This document shows, in pieces, positions 6,551-18,300 of a stretch of 64,000 nt of DNA (the first letter of the stretch is position 1; each line of letters opens with the position of its first letter). The stretch is from Eubacterium sp. (lineage in GTDB: Bacteria; Bacillota; Clostridia; Lachnospirales; Lachnospiraceae). Made by a program: the position numbers and the translations under genes. The notes under the pieces are model-generated. The model searched no databases. It saw only the letters and a list, made by a program, of their open reading frames with translations, and had not been told where the DNA came from. The stretch spans positions 51,137 to 115,136 of the forward strand of contig JAETSX010000012.1 in the NCBI GenBank assembly GCA_021769425.1, in the 5' to 3' direction.

Positions 6551-9346
6551 GTGGCGAAGACTCGATATTCTGCCGGCCTGAAAATTATTGCAGTTGTGGC
6601 GCAGCTTGTGTTTTTCGTGGCACTGGTGCTGTCTGTGATTATGCTGGCTGTGCTGTTTCAAAAAGATATCCTGGATTTTGGGGATTTGAAAAATACATCC
6701 TTCGAATCTTCCAGTTATTTCTCTTCAAAATTCCAGAGTTCGGTTGAGGAAATTTTAAATTTTATTGATTTAAGGAAAAAATTTGAAACGGACGGAAGCT
6801 ATGATACGGAAAAAGAAGTGGCGATCTGGAGTTATTACAATCATCAGGAAATCACCGGCCGGCCGGGAAAAAACAAGGATGAAAACCGCCTGCGGTATTA
6901 TCTGGGAGATTTGTCCGAGTGGTCGCGGGATTACCAGAAGGCGTCTTATGATTTTGCGTCAGAGTATACCATAGACCAGGGAATCCACTTAAAGCAGAAT
7001 GTGTACAAGGACGGCATTTCTATTTTGAGCGGGGAAAAGACAATATCTTCCCTGGAAGAAATGACCACAGAGCTGCAGGAAATTATCGTACAGAATGTAG
7101 AGCACTATTACGGCGGTTCTTACAGCATTGTGGGAATCCAGGAGGGAGAAGGATATTCAGAGGCAACCGTCAGTTCGGAACAGGAGCTTTCGGAAGAACC
7201 CGCCGCAGATTCCGCTGAAGTAACGTCAGAAGAAGACATAAGTGCAGAGGATTCACAGGAAACAGATTCTGCAGAGGAAGATGACGAAGCGGAAGAAGAA
7301 AAACTGGAACAAATTATCCGAAAAGTCCGAAACGGCAAATTATATGATTTAGACGCAGAGGAACTGATTCTTCTATTGAAAAGTATGGATATGATCAACA
7401 TGAACATTGTTGCGAATTATGAATTCATAGAGGAAGATTATCTGCCGGTAGGAGGCAGGGGAATCTGGGAAAGCTTCATGAAAGGCGAGTGTTCCATGAA
7501 CCGGATGTGCAATGCGTATGCTGCGCTGGAATATACGCTTACGAATATCGGCGGGGAAATCAATCAGTATAAAAGGTGTCTGAATCTGTATAATCTCTCG
7601 GAAGGCGGAACAAATATTTCCTATTGGATCAGCCGGGGAAGCGAAGACACTATCTATACCAATATCAGGGAGCCGCTGAATATGGGGTTTGCCGAATTTG
7701 GGGCAGAAAAAGGAAAATATGTGTACTATCGGGAAAATGACATTCGGCTGGAGACAAATGTCAAAGGGATGGAGGATGTTTTTTACAGTTCCCTGGAACC
7801 AAAATACGGAGGAAAGGGAAATGTGCTTTTCGTCTGTGTCGATACATCATATCCTAACGAAGATGGGTTTAAAAAGGCAAAAGAAGAGTTTACCGGGATG
7901 CGGCCCTGGATTTTTATCAGTTTAATGGGAACGGTAATCAGTATTTTGGTCTGTCTGGTCTGTCTGATTTATCTCAGTATGGCGGCAGGCAGAAGAGACG
8001 GAGACGAGAGAGTGTATCTGAATCTCTTTGATCGCCTTCCAACGGAGATTTTGTATGTTCTGGTAGTTCTGGCAGGAATTTTTTGTTTTTTGCTGTTTGG
8101 GTGGATTTTTTATCAGTTCAGCAGCGAAGAACTGGCAGGCCTTATGGTGGTGTCCGGAATTGTTTCTTTTTTCAGCGCGGCGGTTTTTTTGATTTTTTAT
8201 CTCAGCTTTGTACGGCGGATTCGTGCTGGAATTTTGTGGAAGCGGAGTATGCTTCGATGGTTTGTGCGGGGGATCGGACTGCTGTTTATTACCAGAAAAT
8301 CCTCATCCAAAATGCTGATTTTGTTCGGAATCCATTTGCTGATCTGCTTTGGGCTTTTGTCCGAGCTGTTGGGTAATCTTTATGATGAAAACGTTACGAT
8401 ACTGATTACAGCGGCGTTTATACTGCTTTCCTGCGTGGAAGCGGTGCTGATTATCCGGGAAGGCGTTCAGCGCAATAAAGTCATTGAGGGCATCCGCAGG
8501 ATTTCCGGAGGAGATTTGGAATATAAAATTGCCCCGGAGGAATTAAGCGGTGATAATAAATGTGTGGCAGAGGCGGTGAACACCATCGGAGACGGCCTGT
8601 TTCATGCAGTGGATGACAGTGTGAGGAATGAACATCTGAAGACGGATTTGATTACCAATGTTTCCCATGACATTAAGACGCCGCTGACTTCCATTATCAA
8701 TTATGTGGATTTGCTGAAAAGAGAGGATTTGCAGAATGAGCGGGTGCAGGGGTACATTGCGGTGCTGGACAGCAAATCCCAGAGGTTAAAACAGCTGACG
8801 GAAGATCTGGTGGAGGCGTCTAAGGTCAGTTCAGGAAATATCAAGCTGGAAATGGAACGGATTAATCTGGTGGAACTGGTGCACCAGACGGAGGGAGAGT
8901 TTGACGAGAGATTTGAGGCCAGAAACCTTACAGTGGTCAATAAGCTGCCCCGGGATGCGGTGGTTATTCTGGCAGACGGCAGGCGGATTTGGCGGGTATT
9001 GGAAAATGTTTACAGCAATGTGGCGAAATACGCCATGGAATATACCCGCGTCTATGTGGACATGGAAGCAGACGGGAACCAGGTCAGGTTTTCCATTAAA
9101 AATATTTCTGAAAACCCTCTGAATATACAGGCGGAAGAACTGACAGAGCGGTTTATCCGGGGAGACATTTCCAGGAGCACAGAAGGCAGCGGCCTTGGGC
9201 TTTCCATTGCCAAAAGCCTTACTGCCCTGATGAATGGGACCTTTGAAATTTATCTGGACGGAGATCTGTTTAAGGTCACAATCTGTTTCCCTCAGGAGCC
9301 GGAACTATATAAACTGTCGGGCGCATCCAACAGCGAAGGTATCTGA
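6551..9346 (+). CDS. Large membrane sensor histidine kinase
   Basis: This is the partner kinase of the preceding OmpR regulator. Residues 10-33 form a membrane segment. A large extracytoplasmic region follows (about 35-450), containing a very acidic Glu/Ser/Asp stretch at roughly 197-252. At least five further membrane segments lie between about 453 and 636. A HAMP-like linker, HisKA (H706 in NVSHDIKTPLTS) and HATPase_c (N-box NVYSNVAKYA near 819, G-box GSGLGLS near 880) complete it. The start is GTG 6551, preceded by AGCGGTGG. At 931 residues it is much longer than ordinary OmpR-partner kinases. This architecture is familiar in Lachnospiraceae genomes, but its signal is not known to me. Confidence 0.88.
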   Translation: MAKTRYSAGLKIIAVVAQLVFFVALVLSVIMLAVLFQKDILDFGDLKNTSFESSSYFSSKFQSSVEEILNFIDLRKKFETDGSYDTEKEVAIWSYYNHQEITGRPGKNKDENRLRYYLGDLSEWSRDYQKASYDFASEYTIDQGIHLKQNVYKDGISILSGEKTISSLEEMTTELQEIIVQNVEHYYGGSYSIVGIQEGEGYSEATVSSEQELSEEPAADSAEVTSEEDISAEDSQETDSAEEDDEAEEEKLEQIIRKVRNGKLYDLDAEELILLLKSMDMINMNIVANYEFIEEDYLPVGGRGIWESFMKGECSMNRMCNAYAALEYTLTNIGGEINQYKRCLNLYNLSEGGTNISYWISRGSEDTIYTNIREPLNMGFAEFGAEKGKYVYYRENDIRLETNVKGMEDVFYSSLEPKYGGKGNVLFVCVDTSYPNEDGFKKAKEEFTGMRPWIFISLMGTVISILVCLVCLIYLSMAAGRRDGDERVYLNLFDRLPTEILYVLVVLAGIFCFLLFGWIFYQFSSEELAGLMVVSGIVSFFSAAVFLIFYLSFVRRIRAGILWKRSMLRWFVRGIGLLFITRKSSSKMLILFGIHLLICFGLLSELLGNLYDENVTILITAAFILLSCVEAVLIIREGVQRNKVIEGIRRISGGDLEYKIAPEELSGDNKCVAEAVNTIGDGLFHAVDDSVRNEHLKTDLITNVSHDIKTPLTSIINYVDLLKREDLQNERVQGYIAVLDSKSQRLKQLTEDLVEASKVSSGNIKLEMERINLVELVHQTEGEFDERFEARNLTVVNKLPRDAVVILADGRRIWRVLENVYSNVAKYAMEYTRVYVDMEADGNQVRFSIKNISENPLNIQAEELTERFIRGDISRSTEGSGLGLSIAKSLTALMNGTFEIYLDGDLFKVTICFPQEPELYKLSGASNSEGI

Positions 9347-9393
9347 CGTTTTGGTTTTGCGAAGAACTGGATCGGGAAAAAGGGAAATTTATA

Positions 9394-9422
9394 TTGCAGT
9401 AACGAACAAAAGGCTCTATAAT
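9394..9422 (+). promoter_or_regulatory. Sigma-A promoter for the hybrid kinase
   Basis: TTGCAG (9394-9399), a 17-bp spacer and TATAAT (9417-9422) lie 80 bp before the hybrid kinase ATG. The kinase is therefore probably transcribed independently of the upstream two-component operon. Confidence 0.7.
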
Positions 9423-9501
9423 AAGAGTATCTTTATTTTCAGGTAACAAACAGCGCAGAATGCGGTTTGAATTTCCGCATTTTGAGAGGAATGGTGGGAT
9501 T

Positions 9502-11424
9502 ATGAGAAAAAAAAGCCAGTTAGAACGTGTGCTGGATAGTATTACAGGAATTTCTATTTTCGTTACTGCTCAGGGAAGCCATGAGATACTGTATGTAAAT
9601 GAGCGGGTGAAAAAGATTAAGCATTCCATTAAACCGGGAGATATCTGTGACGAGGTATGGAAATGCGATCACAAACATTGTCCTGCCTGCAGCATGGAGG
9701 GAAAAGAGAGCCGTACCATTACCAGCTACGATATGCCCTTTGGAAAATTTGTGGATATCAGCGCTGCGGAGGTACTGTGGGAGGATAGGATTCCGGCCCA
9801 TGTAGTGTCTGTCTGCAGCCATACGATAGAAAAAGTGGATCAGGGAACGGAACTGAGACGGATGCAGATGCAAGTTGCGCTCTCTCAGATATATACAATG
9901 GTAAATTCTGTTAACTTGACGAAAAACACATATTTTATAATGGAATATGCCGGTTTTGACAGTCATTGTGCGCCGATTTCCGGTAAATTTGATGATTTGG
10001 TTGCCGCCGGTGCAATGAGTATGCATCCGGATTACAGGGAGACTTTTCTGGAAAAATTCAGCAGGAGCAGTCTGTTGGAATTGTATGCATCAGGAGAGAA
10101 TTCCAGGTATATGACTCACAGGCAGATGGGGGACGACGGAAACTATCACTGGACAGACACCCATGTGATCCGTGTTGAGAATCCCTACAATGATGATGTG
10201 ATGCAGATTTCCCTGAGCCGGAATATTGATGAACGCAAGAAGATGGAAGAACAGATGAAGACAGCGCTGGAAGCTGCAAAGCGGGCAAACCGGGCCAAAA
10301 CGGACTTTATATCCCGGATGTCCCACGATATCCGTACACCCATCAATGCCATTATGGGAATGTCAAATATTGCTTCCACGAATCTGAGAAATCCGGAAAA
10401 GGTGCGGGACTGTCTGGAGAAGGTGGGACTTTCAACACGTTTTCTGTTGTCTAAAATCAACGATATTCTGGATATGTCCAAATTGGAAAGCGGGAAGCTT
10501 GCAATTGCGGAAAAGAAATTCCATTTTCGGGAACTGATACAGGAACTGAAAGAAATGTTTGCTCTTCAGACAGAAGAAAAGCAGCAGAAGCTGGAGATTT
10601 TTGTGCATGAGAATGTGGCGGATGCCTATTTAGGAGATGCTCTGCGCCTGAATCAGATTCTTTTTAATCTTTTAAGCAATGCCATTTTATATACATTGGA
10701 AGGAGGGAATATTTCCCTGAAGGCGGAACAGATCTCGGGCAAGGGGGATGAGGTTCTGCTTAAACTTACTGTTGCAGATAACGGGATTGGTATGAGTGAA
10801 GAATTCCAGAAAGTGCTGTTTGAACCCTTTGAGCAGGAGTGCGCCACGGAAGGACGGGTATTTGAAGGCAGCGGTCTGGGGCTTCCCATTACCAGAAGCC
10901 TGGTTCAGCTTATGGGCGGAACCATCCATTTTGAAAGCAAGCGGAAGAAGGGAACCACCTTTGTGGTGGAACTGCCCTTTAAACTGTTAGAAGAGGACAG
11001 GAAAAAAGAGGTTCAGGAAGAGGAATATGACTTCTCAGAAGTATTCCAGGGGCAGCGGGTGCTGGTAGTGGAAGACAATGAGATTAATCTGGAAATCGTC
11101 CAGACGTTTTTAGAGAGCTGGAATCTGGAAGTGGATGCAGCGGAGAACGGGTTGATTGCAGTGGAGAAGTTTAAAAATTCCCAGCCGGGATGGTATCAGC
11201 TGGTGTTGATGGACATCCGTATGCCTGTGATGGACGGGCTGACTGCGACCAGAGAAATACGTGCGCTGGATCGGGCGGATGCCGGGACTGTGCCCATTAT
11301 GGCTCTGACGGCTAATGTGTCCCCGGGGGACAGCCAGCATGCCAAAAAGATTGGAATGAACGAATATCTGACGAAACCGGTGGAGATGAAGCTTCTGCAC
11401 CGGAAAATCAAAGAATTTATTTGA
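9502..11424 (+). CDS. Hybrid histidine kinase with C-terminal receiver
   Basis: A soluble-looking hybrid sensor kinase of 640 residues with no membrane segment. The N-terminal part (about 1-240) is PAS-like and contains a cysteine-rich stretch, CDEVWKCDHKHCPAC, that could bind metal or sense redox state. A short coiled linker leads to HisKA (H275 in SRMSHDIRTPINA), HATPase_c (NLLSNAILY; GSGLGLPITRSL) and a receiver domain with D571 (VLMDIRMPVMDG). The ATG at 9502 is preferred over the in-frame ATG at 9460, which has no ribosome binding site and starts in untranslated sequence. A purine-rich GAGAGGAATGGTGGG precedes 9502. No output regulator lies beside it, so a phosphorelay partner elsewhere is likely. 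Confidence 0.85.
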   Translation: MRKKSQLERVLDSITGISIFVTAQGSHEILYVNERVKKIKHSIKPGDICDEVWKCDHKHCPACSMEGKESRTITSYDMPFGKFVDISAAEVLWEDRIPAHVVSVCSHTIEKVDQGTELRRMQMQVALSQIYTMVNSVNLTKNTYFIMEYAGFDSHCAPISGKFDDLVAAGAMSMHPDYRETFLEKFSRSSLLELYASGENSRYMTHRQMGDDGNYHWTDTHVIRVENPYNDDVMQISLSRNIDERKKMEEQMKTALEAAKRANRAKTDFISRMSHDIRTPINAIMGMSNIASTNLRNPEKVRDCLEKVGLSTRFLLSKINDILDMSKLESGKLAIAEKKFHFRELIQELKEMFALQTEEKQQKLEIFVHENVADAYLGDALRLNQILFNLLSNAILYTLEGGNISLKAEQISGKGDEVLLKLTVADNGIGMSEEFQKVLFEPFEQECATEGRVFEGSGLGLPITRSLVQLMGGTIHFESKRKKGTTFVVELPFKLLEEDRKKEVQEEEYDFSEVFQGQRVLVVEDNEINLEIVQTFLESWNLEVDAAENGLIAVEKFKNSQPGWYQLVLMDIRMPVMDGLTATREIRALDRADAGTVPIMALTANVSPGDSQHAKKIGMNEYLTKPVEMKLLHRKIKEFI

Positions 11425-11485
11425 CAAAAGGGTTAGAGTTGATGTTAGATAGGGTATGAATTGATAGAAAACAGGAGGAAATCAC

Positions 11486-13792
11486 ATGATAACATTACAC
11501 GACGGCGGTGTTTATCTGGTAAATGGAACGTCTTTGATTGAGGAAAACAGCCAGGCGGCTGCAGCGATACAGGCAGAGACAGGCATATCCGTCACCAGAG
11601 AACAGGCCGCCAGAAATACCATTGCCTATGGAATTCTGGCAGATCACAATACCTCAGGCAGCATGGACAAACTGAAAATCAAGTTTGACAAGCTGACCTC
11701 CCATGATATTACTTTCGTAGGGATTATCCAGACAGCCAGGGCTTCCGGGCTGGAGAAATTCCCGGTTCCCTATGTGCTGACAAACTGCCACAATTCCCTC
11801 TGTGCGGTGGGCGGAACCATTAACGAAGACGATCATATGTTTGGACTTAGCTGTGCCAAAAAGTACGGCGGCGTCTATGTGCCGCCTCATCAGGCAGTCA
11901 TCCACCAGTATGCAAGAGAGATGCTGGCAGGCGGAGGCAGAATGATTCTGGGTTCCGACTCTCATACCAGATACGGCGCATTAGGCACTATGGCAATGGG
12001 CGAAGGCGGGCCGGAATTGGTAAAACAGTTGTTAAATAAGACTTATGATATCAATATGCCCGGTGTCGTAGGAGTTTACATTACCGGGAAGCCCAGGCGG
12101 GGCGTAGGGCCCCAGGACGTGGCCCTTGCCATTATCGGCGCAGTGTTTGCAAATGGCTATGTCAATAATAAAGTGATGGAGTTTGTCGGACCCGGCGTTT
12201 CCGGGTTAAGCGCGGATTTCAGAATCGGCGTGGACGTTATGACCACAGAGACCACCTGCCTGTCCTCTATCTGGCGGACAGACGAAGTTATCCGGGAGTT
12301 TTATGAGATTCACGGACGGACAGAGGATTATAAAGAACTGAATCCCGGACAGGTTGCATATTATGACGGAATGATTGAAGTGGATTTGGATCAGGTGAAG
12401 CCGATGATTGCCATGCCGTTCCATCCCAGCAATACCTATACCATCGAAGAACTGAACCAGAACCTGATGGATATTCTGGATGACTGTGAGAAAAAGGCCC
12501 AGGTGAGCTTAGACGGCGCTGTGGAATTTTCTTTAAAAGATAAAGTTAAAAATGGAAAACTTTATGTGGATCAGGGAATTATTGCAGGATGTGCCGGAGG
12601 CGGATTTGAGAATATCTGTGATGCGGCGGATATTTTAAAAGGCGGTAACATCGGCGCGGATGAATTCACCCTGAGCGTATATCCGGCAAGTATGCCGATT
12701 TATATGGAACTGGTGAAAAACGGCGCGGCAGCTTCTCTGATGGCCGCAGGAGCAGTGCTGAAAACCGCATTCTGCGGTCCCTGCTTCGGCGCTGGGGATA
12801 CGCCGGGCAATAATGGATTTTCCATCCGTCATTCCACCAGAAACTTCCCCAACCGGGAGGGAAGCAAGCTGCAGAGCGGACAGATTGCATCGGTAGCGCT
12901 GATGGATGCCCGCTCCATTGCGGCAACAGCGGCCAACAAGGGATATCTGACTGCGGCTACGGATCTGGATGTGGAATATTCCAGACCCAAATATCATTTT
13001 GACAGCCAAATTTATGCAAACCGCGTCTTTGACAGCAAGGGTGTGGCAGATCCTTCTCAGGAAGTTCGGTTCGGCCCCAATATCAAGGACTGGCCGGCCA
13101 TGAGCGAGCTGCCGGAAAATATGGCGCTGAAGGTAGTCTCTGAAATTCATGATCCAGTTACTACCACAGATGAACTGATTCCCTCCGGAGAGACATCTTC
13201 CTACCGTTCCAATCCTCTGGGACTGGCGGAATTTACTTTATCCAGAAAGGATCCGGCTTACGTGGGGCGCGCCAAGGAGATTCAGAAGGCGCAGAAAGCT
13301 CTGGAGGCGGGAACCTGCCCCATTGATGCAGTGGAAGAGCTTAGGCCGGTAATGGCTGCAATTAATCAGGCGTTTCCTGAAAAGGCATTCGGGAAGAAGA
13401 ACGAACCCGGAATGCTGGGCGTGGGAAGCACAATTTTTGCAGTGAAGCCGGGAGACGGTTCCGCCAGAGAACAGGCCGCTTCCTGTCAGAAGGTATTAGG
13501 CGGTTGGGCTAATATTGCCAATGAATATGCCACCAAACGTTACCGTTCCAATCTGATTAACTGGGGTATGCTGCCATTTTTGATTCCGGAAGGGGAACTG
13601 CCCTTTGCCAACGGAGATTATATTTTTATTCCGGATATCCGTAAGGCGGTGGAGGAGAAGAAGACGGAAATTGCCGCCTATGTGGTGAAAGACAATACGT
13701 TGAAAGAATTTACCCTGGGACTTGGAGAACTGACGGAGGATGAGCGAACCATTATTTTGAAGGGATGCCTGATTAATTACTATAAAGGATAG
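11486..13792 (+). CDS. Aconitase-superfamily hydratase (YbhJ-like)
   Basis: A 768-residue member of the aconitase/homoaconitase [4Fe-4S] hydro-lyase superfamily. The cluster cysteines are C369 (AGCAGGG) and the C430-x2-C433 pair in [12 protein letters not shown], which together match the three-cysteine pattern of active aconitases. Substrate-loop features include [20 protein letters not shown] and [15 protein letters not shown]. It resembles proteins annotated simply as hydratase or YbhJ rather than AcnA/AcnB, and the true substrate is not known to me. AGGAGGAAA precedes the ATG. No other TCA-cycle gene is adjacent. An AI-2E-family transporter follows 45 bp downstream and may be co-transcribed. 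Confidence 0.85.
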   Translation: MITLHDGGVYLVNGTSLIEENSQAAAAIQAETGISVTREQAARNTIAYGILADHNTSGSMDKLKIKFDKLTSHDITFVGIIQTARASGLEKFPVPYVLTNCHNSLCAVGGTINEDDHMFGLSCAKKYGGVYVPPHQAVIHQYAREMLAGGGRMILGSDSHTRYGALGTMAMGEGGPELVKQLLNKTYDINMPGVVGVYITGKPRRGVGPQDVALAIIGAVFANGYVNNKVMEFVGPGVSGLSADFRIGVDVMTTETTCLSSIWRTDEVIREFYEIHGRTEDYKELNPGQVAYYDGMIEVDLDQVKPMIAMPFHPSNTYTIEELNQNLMDILDDCEKKAQVSLDGAVEFSLKDKVKNGKLYVDQGIIAGCAGGGFENICDAADILKGGNIGADEFTLSVYPASMPIYMELVKNGAAASLMAAGAVLKTAFCGPCFGAGDTPGNNGFSIRHSTRNFPNREGSKLQSGQIASVALMDARSIAATAANKGYLTAATDLDVEYSRPKYHFDSQIYANRVFDSKGVADPSQEVRFGPNIKDWPAMSELPENMALKVVSEIHDPVTTTDELIPSGETSSYRSNPLGLAEFTLSRKDPAYVGRAKEIQKAQKALEAGTCPIDAVEELRPVMAAINQAFPEKAFGKKNEPGMLGVGSTIFAVKPGDGSAREQAASCQKVLGGWANIANEYATKRYRSNLINWGMLPFLIPEGELPFANGDYIFIPDIRKAVEEKKTEIAAYVVKDNTLKEFTLGLGELTEDERTIILKGCLINYYKG

Positions 13793-13837
13793 CAGGCCCG
13801 GCATACAGCGGTTTGCGGGAAAAGAGGAAGTTTTATT

Positions 13838-15196
13838 TTGGAAGAACAGGAAAAAAAACAAGGCAATGAAAAAAATAACTGGAATATCAGGCCCTATCTG
13901 GCCATAGGGCTGACTTCTTTTTTAGTGATTGCAGCCAGTATTTCATTTTTCTTCTTTGTCTACCGTTTTCACGGAGTGGCGCAGGTGTTGGATCGGCTGG
14001 CAGTGATTCTGCAGCCGATTACCATTGGATTTGTTCTGGCATATCTTGTTACGCCTATTGTGAATTTTGAAGAACGTCATCTGCTTCCTGTGATGCAGGA
14101 GAAGATAAAGAATAAAAGGAAGACAAAGCGGCTGGTAAGAGGCGTCAGTGTGGCGGGTGCGCTGCTGTTTGTACTGATTATCATCGCTGTTTTGCTGCAG
14201 ATGGTAATTCCGGAACTGTACAGAAGCATTAATGGGCTGATTGGCACATTGCCCAGGCAGGTAAACAGTTTTATGGACTGGCTGAATGACTATGTAAGCT
14301 CTGACAGCAATATTTCCGGCTACCTGGAGACAGCGCTGACAAAGGGAACAGAGTTTTTTGAGGAATGGGCTGAGACGGATTTTCTGCCTCAGACCAAAAA
14401 TGTTCTGACGGGCCTTACTACCGGGGTGATTACTGCAGTCAAATTAATGTTTAACGTAATTATCGGCATTATCATTTCTATCTATGTACTGATGAGCAAG
14501 GAATCCTTTATCGGTCAGAGCAAAAAGGTCGTTTATGCATTGCTGCCGGCAAAAAAGGCCAATGCAGTGATTCATACCGTGCATAAAAGCAATGAGATCT
14601 TCGGCGGATTTATTTCCGGTAAGATACTGGATTCTCTGATTATCGGAATTCTCTGTTTCATCTGTCTGTACATTATGAAGATGCCTTACAGTGTTCTGGT
14701 GAGCGTGATTGTAGGGGTGACCAATGTGATTCCCTTTTTTGGTCCGTATCTTGGGGCCGTGCCCAGCGCAATTTTGATTATGCTGGCAGATCCCATCAAG
14801 GGCCTGTATTTTATTATTTTTATTGTGGTGCTGCAGCAGGTGGACGGAAATATCATCGGGCCTAAGATTCTGGGAGATTCCACCGGGCTGTCGTCATTCT
14901 GGGTTGTATTCGCCATACTGACTTTCGGCGGAATTTTCGGCATTCCGGGCATGATTATCGGCGTTCCGGTTTTTGCAGTGATATTTTATATTATCAAGAA
15001 AATATTGGATTATATTTTGAAGCGGAAGCGGCTGCCCAGAGATACCCGAAGTTATATTAAAGCCCAGAAACTGGATATAGAAACCAATACCCTGATTTGT
15101 TTTCCGGAAGAGCCGGTAAAAATACACAAAACATTGAAAAAGAACGAGGAGAAAAAGGAAGACCAAAAAGAAGATAAAAAAGAAGATAGAAAATAG
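13838..15196 (+). CDS. AI-2E family transporter (PerM/YdiK-like)
   Basis: A polytopic membrane protein of the AI-2E exporter family, best known from TqsA and YdiK. The 452 residues include membrane segments near 20-45, 60-80, 105-130, 200-225 and several between about 265 and 385. The last group contains the typical GVTNVIPFFGPYLG and PKILGDSTGLSSFWV motifs. The C-terminal tail is extremely Lys/Glu rich. The start is TTG 13838 because GAGGAAG lies 7 bp upstream and no ATG is available nearby. Substrates of the family range from AI-2 to sodium, and the sequence does not decide between them. Confidence 0.88.
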   Translation: MEEQEKKQGNEKNNWNIRPYLAIGLTSFLVIAASISFFFFVYRFHGVAQVLDRLAVILQPITIGFVLAYLVTPIVNFEERHLLPVMQEKIKNKRKTKRLVRGVSVAGALLFVLIIIAVLLQMVIPELYRSINGLIGTLPRQVNSFMDWLNDYVSSDSNISGYLETALTKGTEFFEEWAETDFLPQTKNVLTGLTTGVITAVKLMFNVIIGIIISIYVLMSKESFIGQSKKVVYALLPAKKANAVIHTVHKSNEIFGGFISGKILDSLIIGILCFICLYIMKMPYSVLVSVIVGVTNVIPFFGPYLGAVPSAILIMLADPIKGLYFIIFIVVLQQVDGNIIGPKILGDSTGLSSFWVVFAILTFGGIFGIPGMIIGVPVFAVIFYIIKKILDYILKRKRLPRDTRSYIKAQKLDIETNTLICFPEEPVKIHKTLKKNEEKKEDQKEDKKEDRK

Positions 15197-15209
15197 CAGT
15201 TTAGGTTTT

Positions 15210-15252
15210 CGCAGGCGTTATCTGAAATGGACAATGCCTGCGATATTATTTT
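15210..15252 (+). terminator. Weak terminator after the AI-2E transporter gene
   Basis: CGCAGGC (15210-15216) pairs with GCCTGCG (15235-15241), followed by ATATTATTTT. The stem is short and the loop long. Confidence 0.5.
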
Positions 15253-15280
15253 GACATATCAGGGTGAATTATGGTAGACT
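15251..15280 (+). promoter_or_regulatory. Promoter for the TPR/P-loop gene
   Basis: A perfect -35 TTGACA (15251-15256), an 18-bp spacer and TAGACT (15275-15280) lie 60 bp before the TTG start of the downstream gene. Confidence 0.6.
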
Positions 15281-15341
15281 ATAAGGTACAGATTGATAAT
15301 TGGGAGTTTTATACCTTTCATATAATTTTGAGGTGAAACGT

Positions 15342-18300
15342 TTGGATAAATATGAATACAAACTGAAGCTGGAACAGTTGAAAAATTTGGTGGCAGAGAA
15401 AGATTACAGTACTGCGGCAGAGATTGCAGATACGATTAATTGGAGAAAAGTAAAGAGTGCAGCAACCCTTTGTATGGTTGGGGAAATATACGACAGAAAT
15501 AAACAGTATGAAAACAGCCGTGAGATTCTTCTTATGGCATATGACAGGGCGACGGTGGGCAGGAACATTATTTACCGTCTTGCATTGGTTTCCATGAAGA
15601 TGGGGAATCTGGAAGAGGCGAAGGAATATTATGAGGAATTTCTGGAGGTCGCTCCATATGATAATCTGAAATATGTGCTTCGTTATCAGCTTGCCCGGCT
15701 GGAAGGGCTGCCGATAGAAGAGCTGATCGCCATTTTAGAGGAATTTAAGGAACGGGAATATACAGAAGAATGGGCCTTTGAACTGGCCTGTCTCTATCAC
15801 CGTTCGGGCAACAGTGAACGCTGCGTGGAAGTATGCGACGAACTGGTGCTGTGGATTGGGGAAGGAAAGTATGTAGAGCGGGCGCTGGAGCTTAAGATGC
15901 TGTATCAGCCTCTGAATAAATATCAGGAAGAGAAATACCGGGAAATTAAGATGCGCAGAGGAGAGATTTTCGAAGCGCAGCCGGAAGATACGATAGAATC
16001 TGAGGAAATCATCCATGAGACAGTGGAGATACCGGATATCACTGCAAATACCAGCCGGTTTAACACCCTGAACTTGCAGGAAGAACTGGCGAAGGGCATG
16101 CAGCAGATTATGGAGGCCAGCACCAGGGAAACGGTTTCCGATACTATGGATAATATTAAGAAAATTGTGGAGGAGATCCCTTATCTGCAGATGCCTCAGC
16201 AAGAAGATGAAATTGGAGTTGAAGCAGAGGAAGAAAGGTATGGGCATATCGAAACCGATGAAGAGATTGACGGTTCTCTGCAGACGGATTTTAAGGAATT
16301 GCTGGCTGAAGATTGGGATGATCAGATTCGGATGGATGCTCCGGGCAGAGAGTGGTGGGAGGAGCAGAACAGCGGCCAGCCCAGGATAGAAGATGTTTTG
16401 TCGGAATGGGAGAAGACCAGACGGGCGGCAGAGGTGGCAATGGCAGTTGCCCAGCAGAGGAAGCTGGAATCAGCCAAAGCCAGGGCACTGCAGGAAGCGG
16501 AAGAGTTAATGGAGCGTCTGAACCAGATTATCCCGAAGCTGAATGCAGGGGTTTCGCCTCAGGAGCTTTTGGCGGAACGTTATCTGCAGGATGCAGAGTT
16601 TCTGCCCGAGGAGGAATATTACGATGAGGCGGAACCGGAACTGCCGCCAGAAGGGTATGTGCAAGGTGCAGAACCGGGAATGATCCCGGAGGGATATTAT
16701 CAGCCGGAGGCAGGAATGCCCCCGGAGACAGAACCGGGACAGTCGCCGGAAGGGTATGTGCAAGGTGCAGAGCCGAGAATGATCCCGGAGGGATATTACC
16801 AGCCGGAGGCAGGAATGCCCCTGGAGACAGAATCGGGATTGTCGCCGGAAGGGTATGTACAAGGTGCAGATCCGAGAATGATCCCGGAGGGATATTATCA
16901 GCCGGAAGTAGGACATCCGTCGGGAAGTTATCAGCCGGAAGGGTATGAACAGGGTGCGGAGCCGGGAGCAGGGCTGCCGCCGGAAAGCTATCTGCCGGAG
17001 GACTATATCCCAGAGCCGGAAGCAGGACCGCCTCCGGAGGACTATTTTAACGCAGTGGGATCAGGTATGGCTCAGCCAGGACAGCAGGCATTTGCAGAAA
17101 ACATGCAGGATCCATCTGGCGTGCTGTCAGAAGAGGCAGAGGTTTCTTTCGAGGAACCGGCGCAGGAACAGGAATATTTGCCAGAAGATTTTCTGGAAGA
17201 AGGATATCCGCCGGAAAGCGCTCTGGCCAGGGCCGGATATCCGGTAAGAAATTTTGCACAAAAACAGAGGCTGCCGCAGGAAAGTTTAGCTGGAGCAGCG
17301 GAAGTTTTACCGGAAAATGCAGTAAAAGCAGCAGAAATTTTATCAGAAAGTGCAGGGAAAGCAGCCGAAATTTTGCCGGAAAATGCAATAAAAGGCCCTG
17401 GACATTTGCCGGAAATTTCAGCGAAGGAAAAAGTGATGCCAGAAGTTGGCAGCGTGTCGGGTGCGGCAAACTACCAAAAAGTTCTGCCGCAGGTACCGAA
17501 TTTTCCAGAGAATTCGGAAGAAGCAGGGATACAGCAAGGTTTTCTGAAACCGCAGAAGACTTTACAGAATCTGCCCAGGCAGCAGGAAGCTCCAGCGGGA
17601 ATGCCCGTGCAGGAGGCTCCGGCGGGAATGCCCGTGCAGGAAGAGCTGGCAGGAATGCAGGAAGAGCCGGTGAGAGCGCCCGTGCAGGAGGCTCCAACAA
17701 GAGCGCCAGCGCTTAGGGCTTCGGCGGGAATGCCTGTGCAGGAAGAGCTGGCAGGAATACAGAAAGAGCCGGTAAGAGCGCCCGTGCAGGAGGTTCCGGC
17801 AAGAGCGCCAGCGCCTAAGGCTTCGGCGGGAATACCCGTGCAGGAAGAGCTGGCAGGAATGCAGGAGGCTCCGGTAAGAGCGCCAGCGCCTGAGGCTTCG
17901 GCGGGAATACCCGTGCAGGAAGAGCTGGCAGGAATGCAGGAGGCTCCGGCAAGAGCGCCAGCGCCTAGGGCTTCGACGGGAATGCCCGTGCAGGAGGTCC
18001 CGGCAGGGATGCCCCTGCAGCCGGAAATACCCAAGGAGCCGGAAACTCCTCCCAGGAAAGACGCTGAAAGCTATCTGGAATCTGCGTTTCGGGCGGCAAA
18101 GGCTTCCCGGGAAGAAAAAAATCAGCTCCCCAAAGTAGAACTGGAACGGAAAGAGGAGCAAATTCCGGAACCGGAGCCGATACCCAGGGAGTTTCCCATT
18201 CCCGAGGTTACACTGGAACCGGAAGAGACGCTGTTTGTATCTGAGATAGGAATTGCGCCGGAGGAAGAGCCGGTTCGGAAATTGAGCGAGGAGCAGAGGG

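Noticed and set aside
12635..13150. Antisense ORF of 171 codons opposite the hydratase
   Set aside because: It lies opposite a conserved aconitase-family coding region including its cluster cysteines; no ribosome binding site or protein-like motifs.
17471..18161. Long antisense reading frames opposite the P-loop protein repeats
   Set aside because: They are open only because the GC-biased repeat codons on the plus strand lack stops in other frames; there is no ribosome binding site and the plus-strand frame has coherent domains at both ends.
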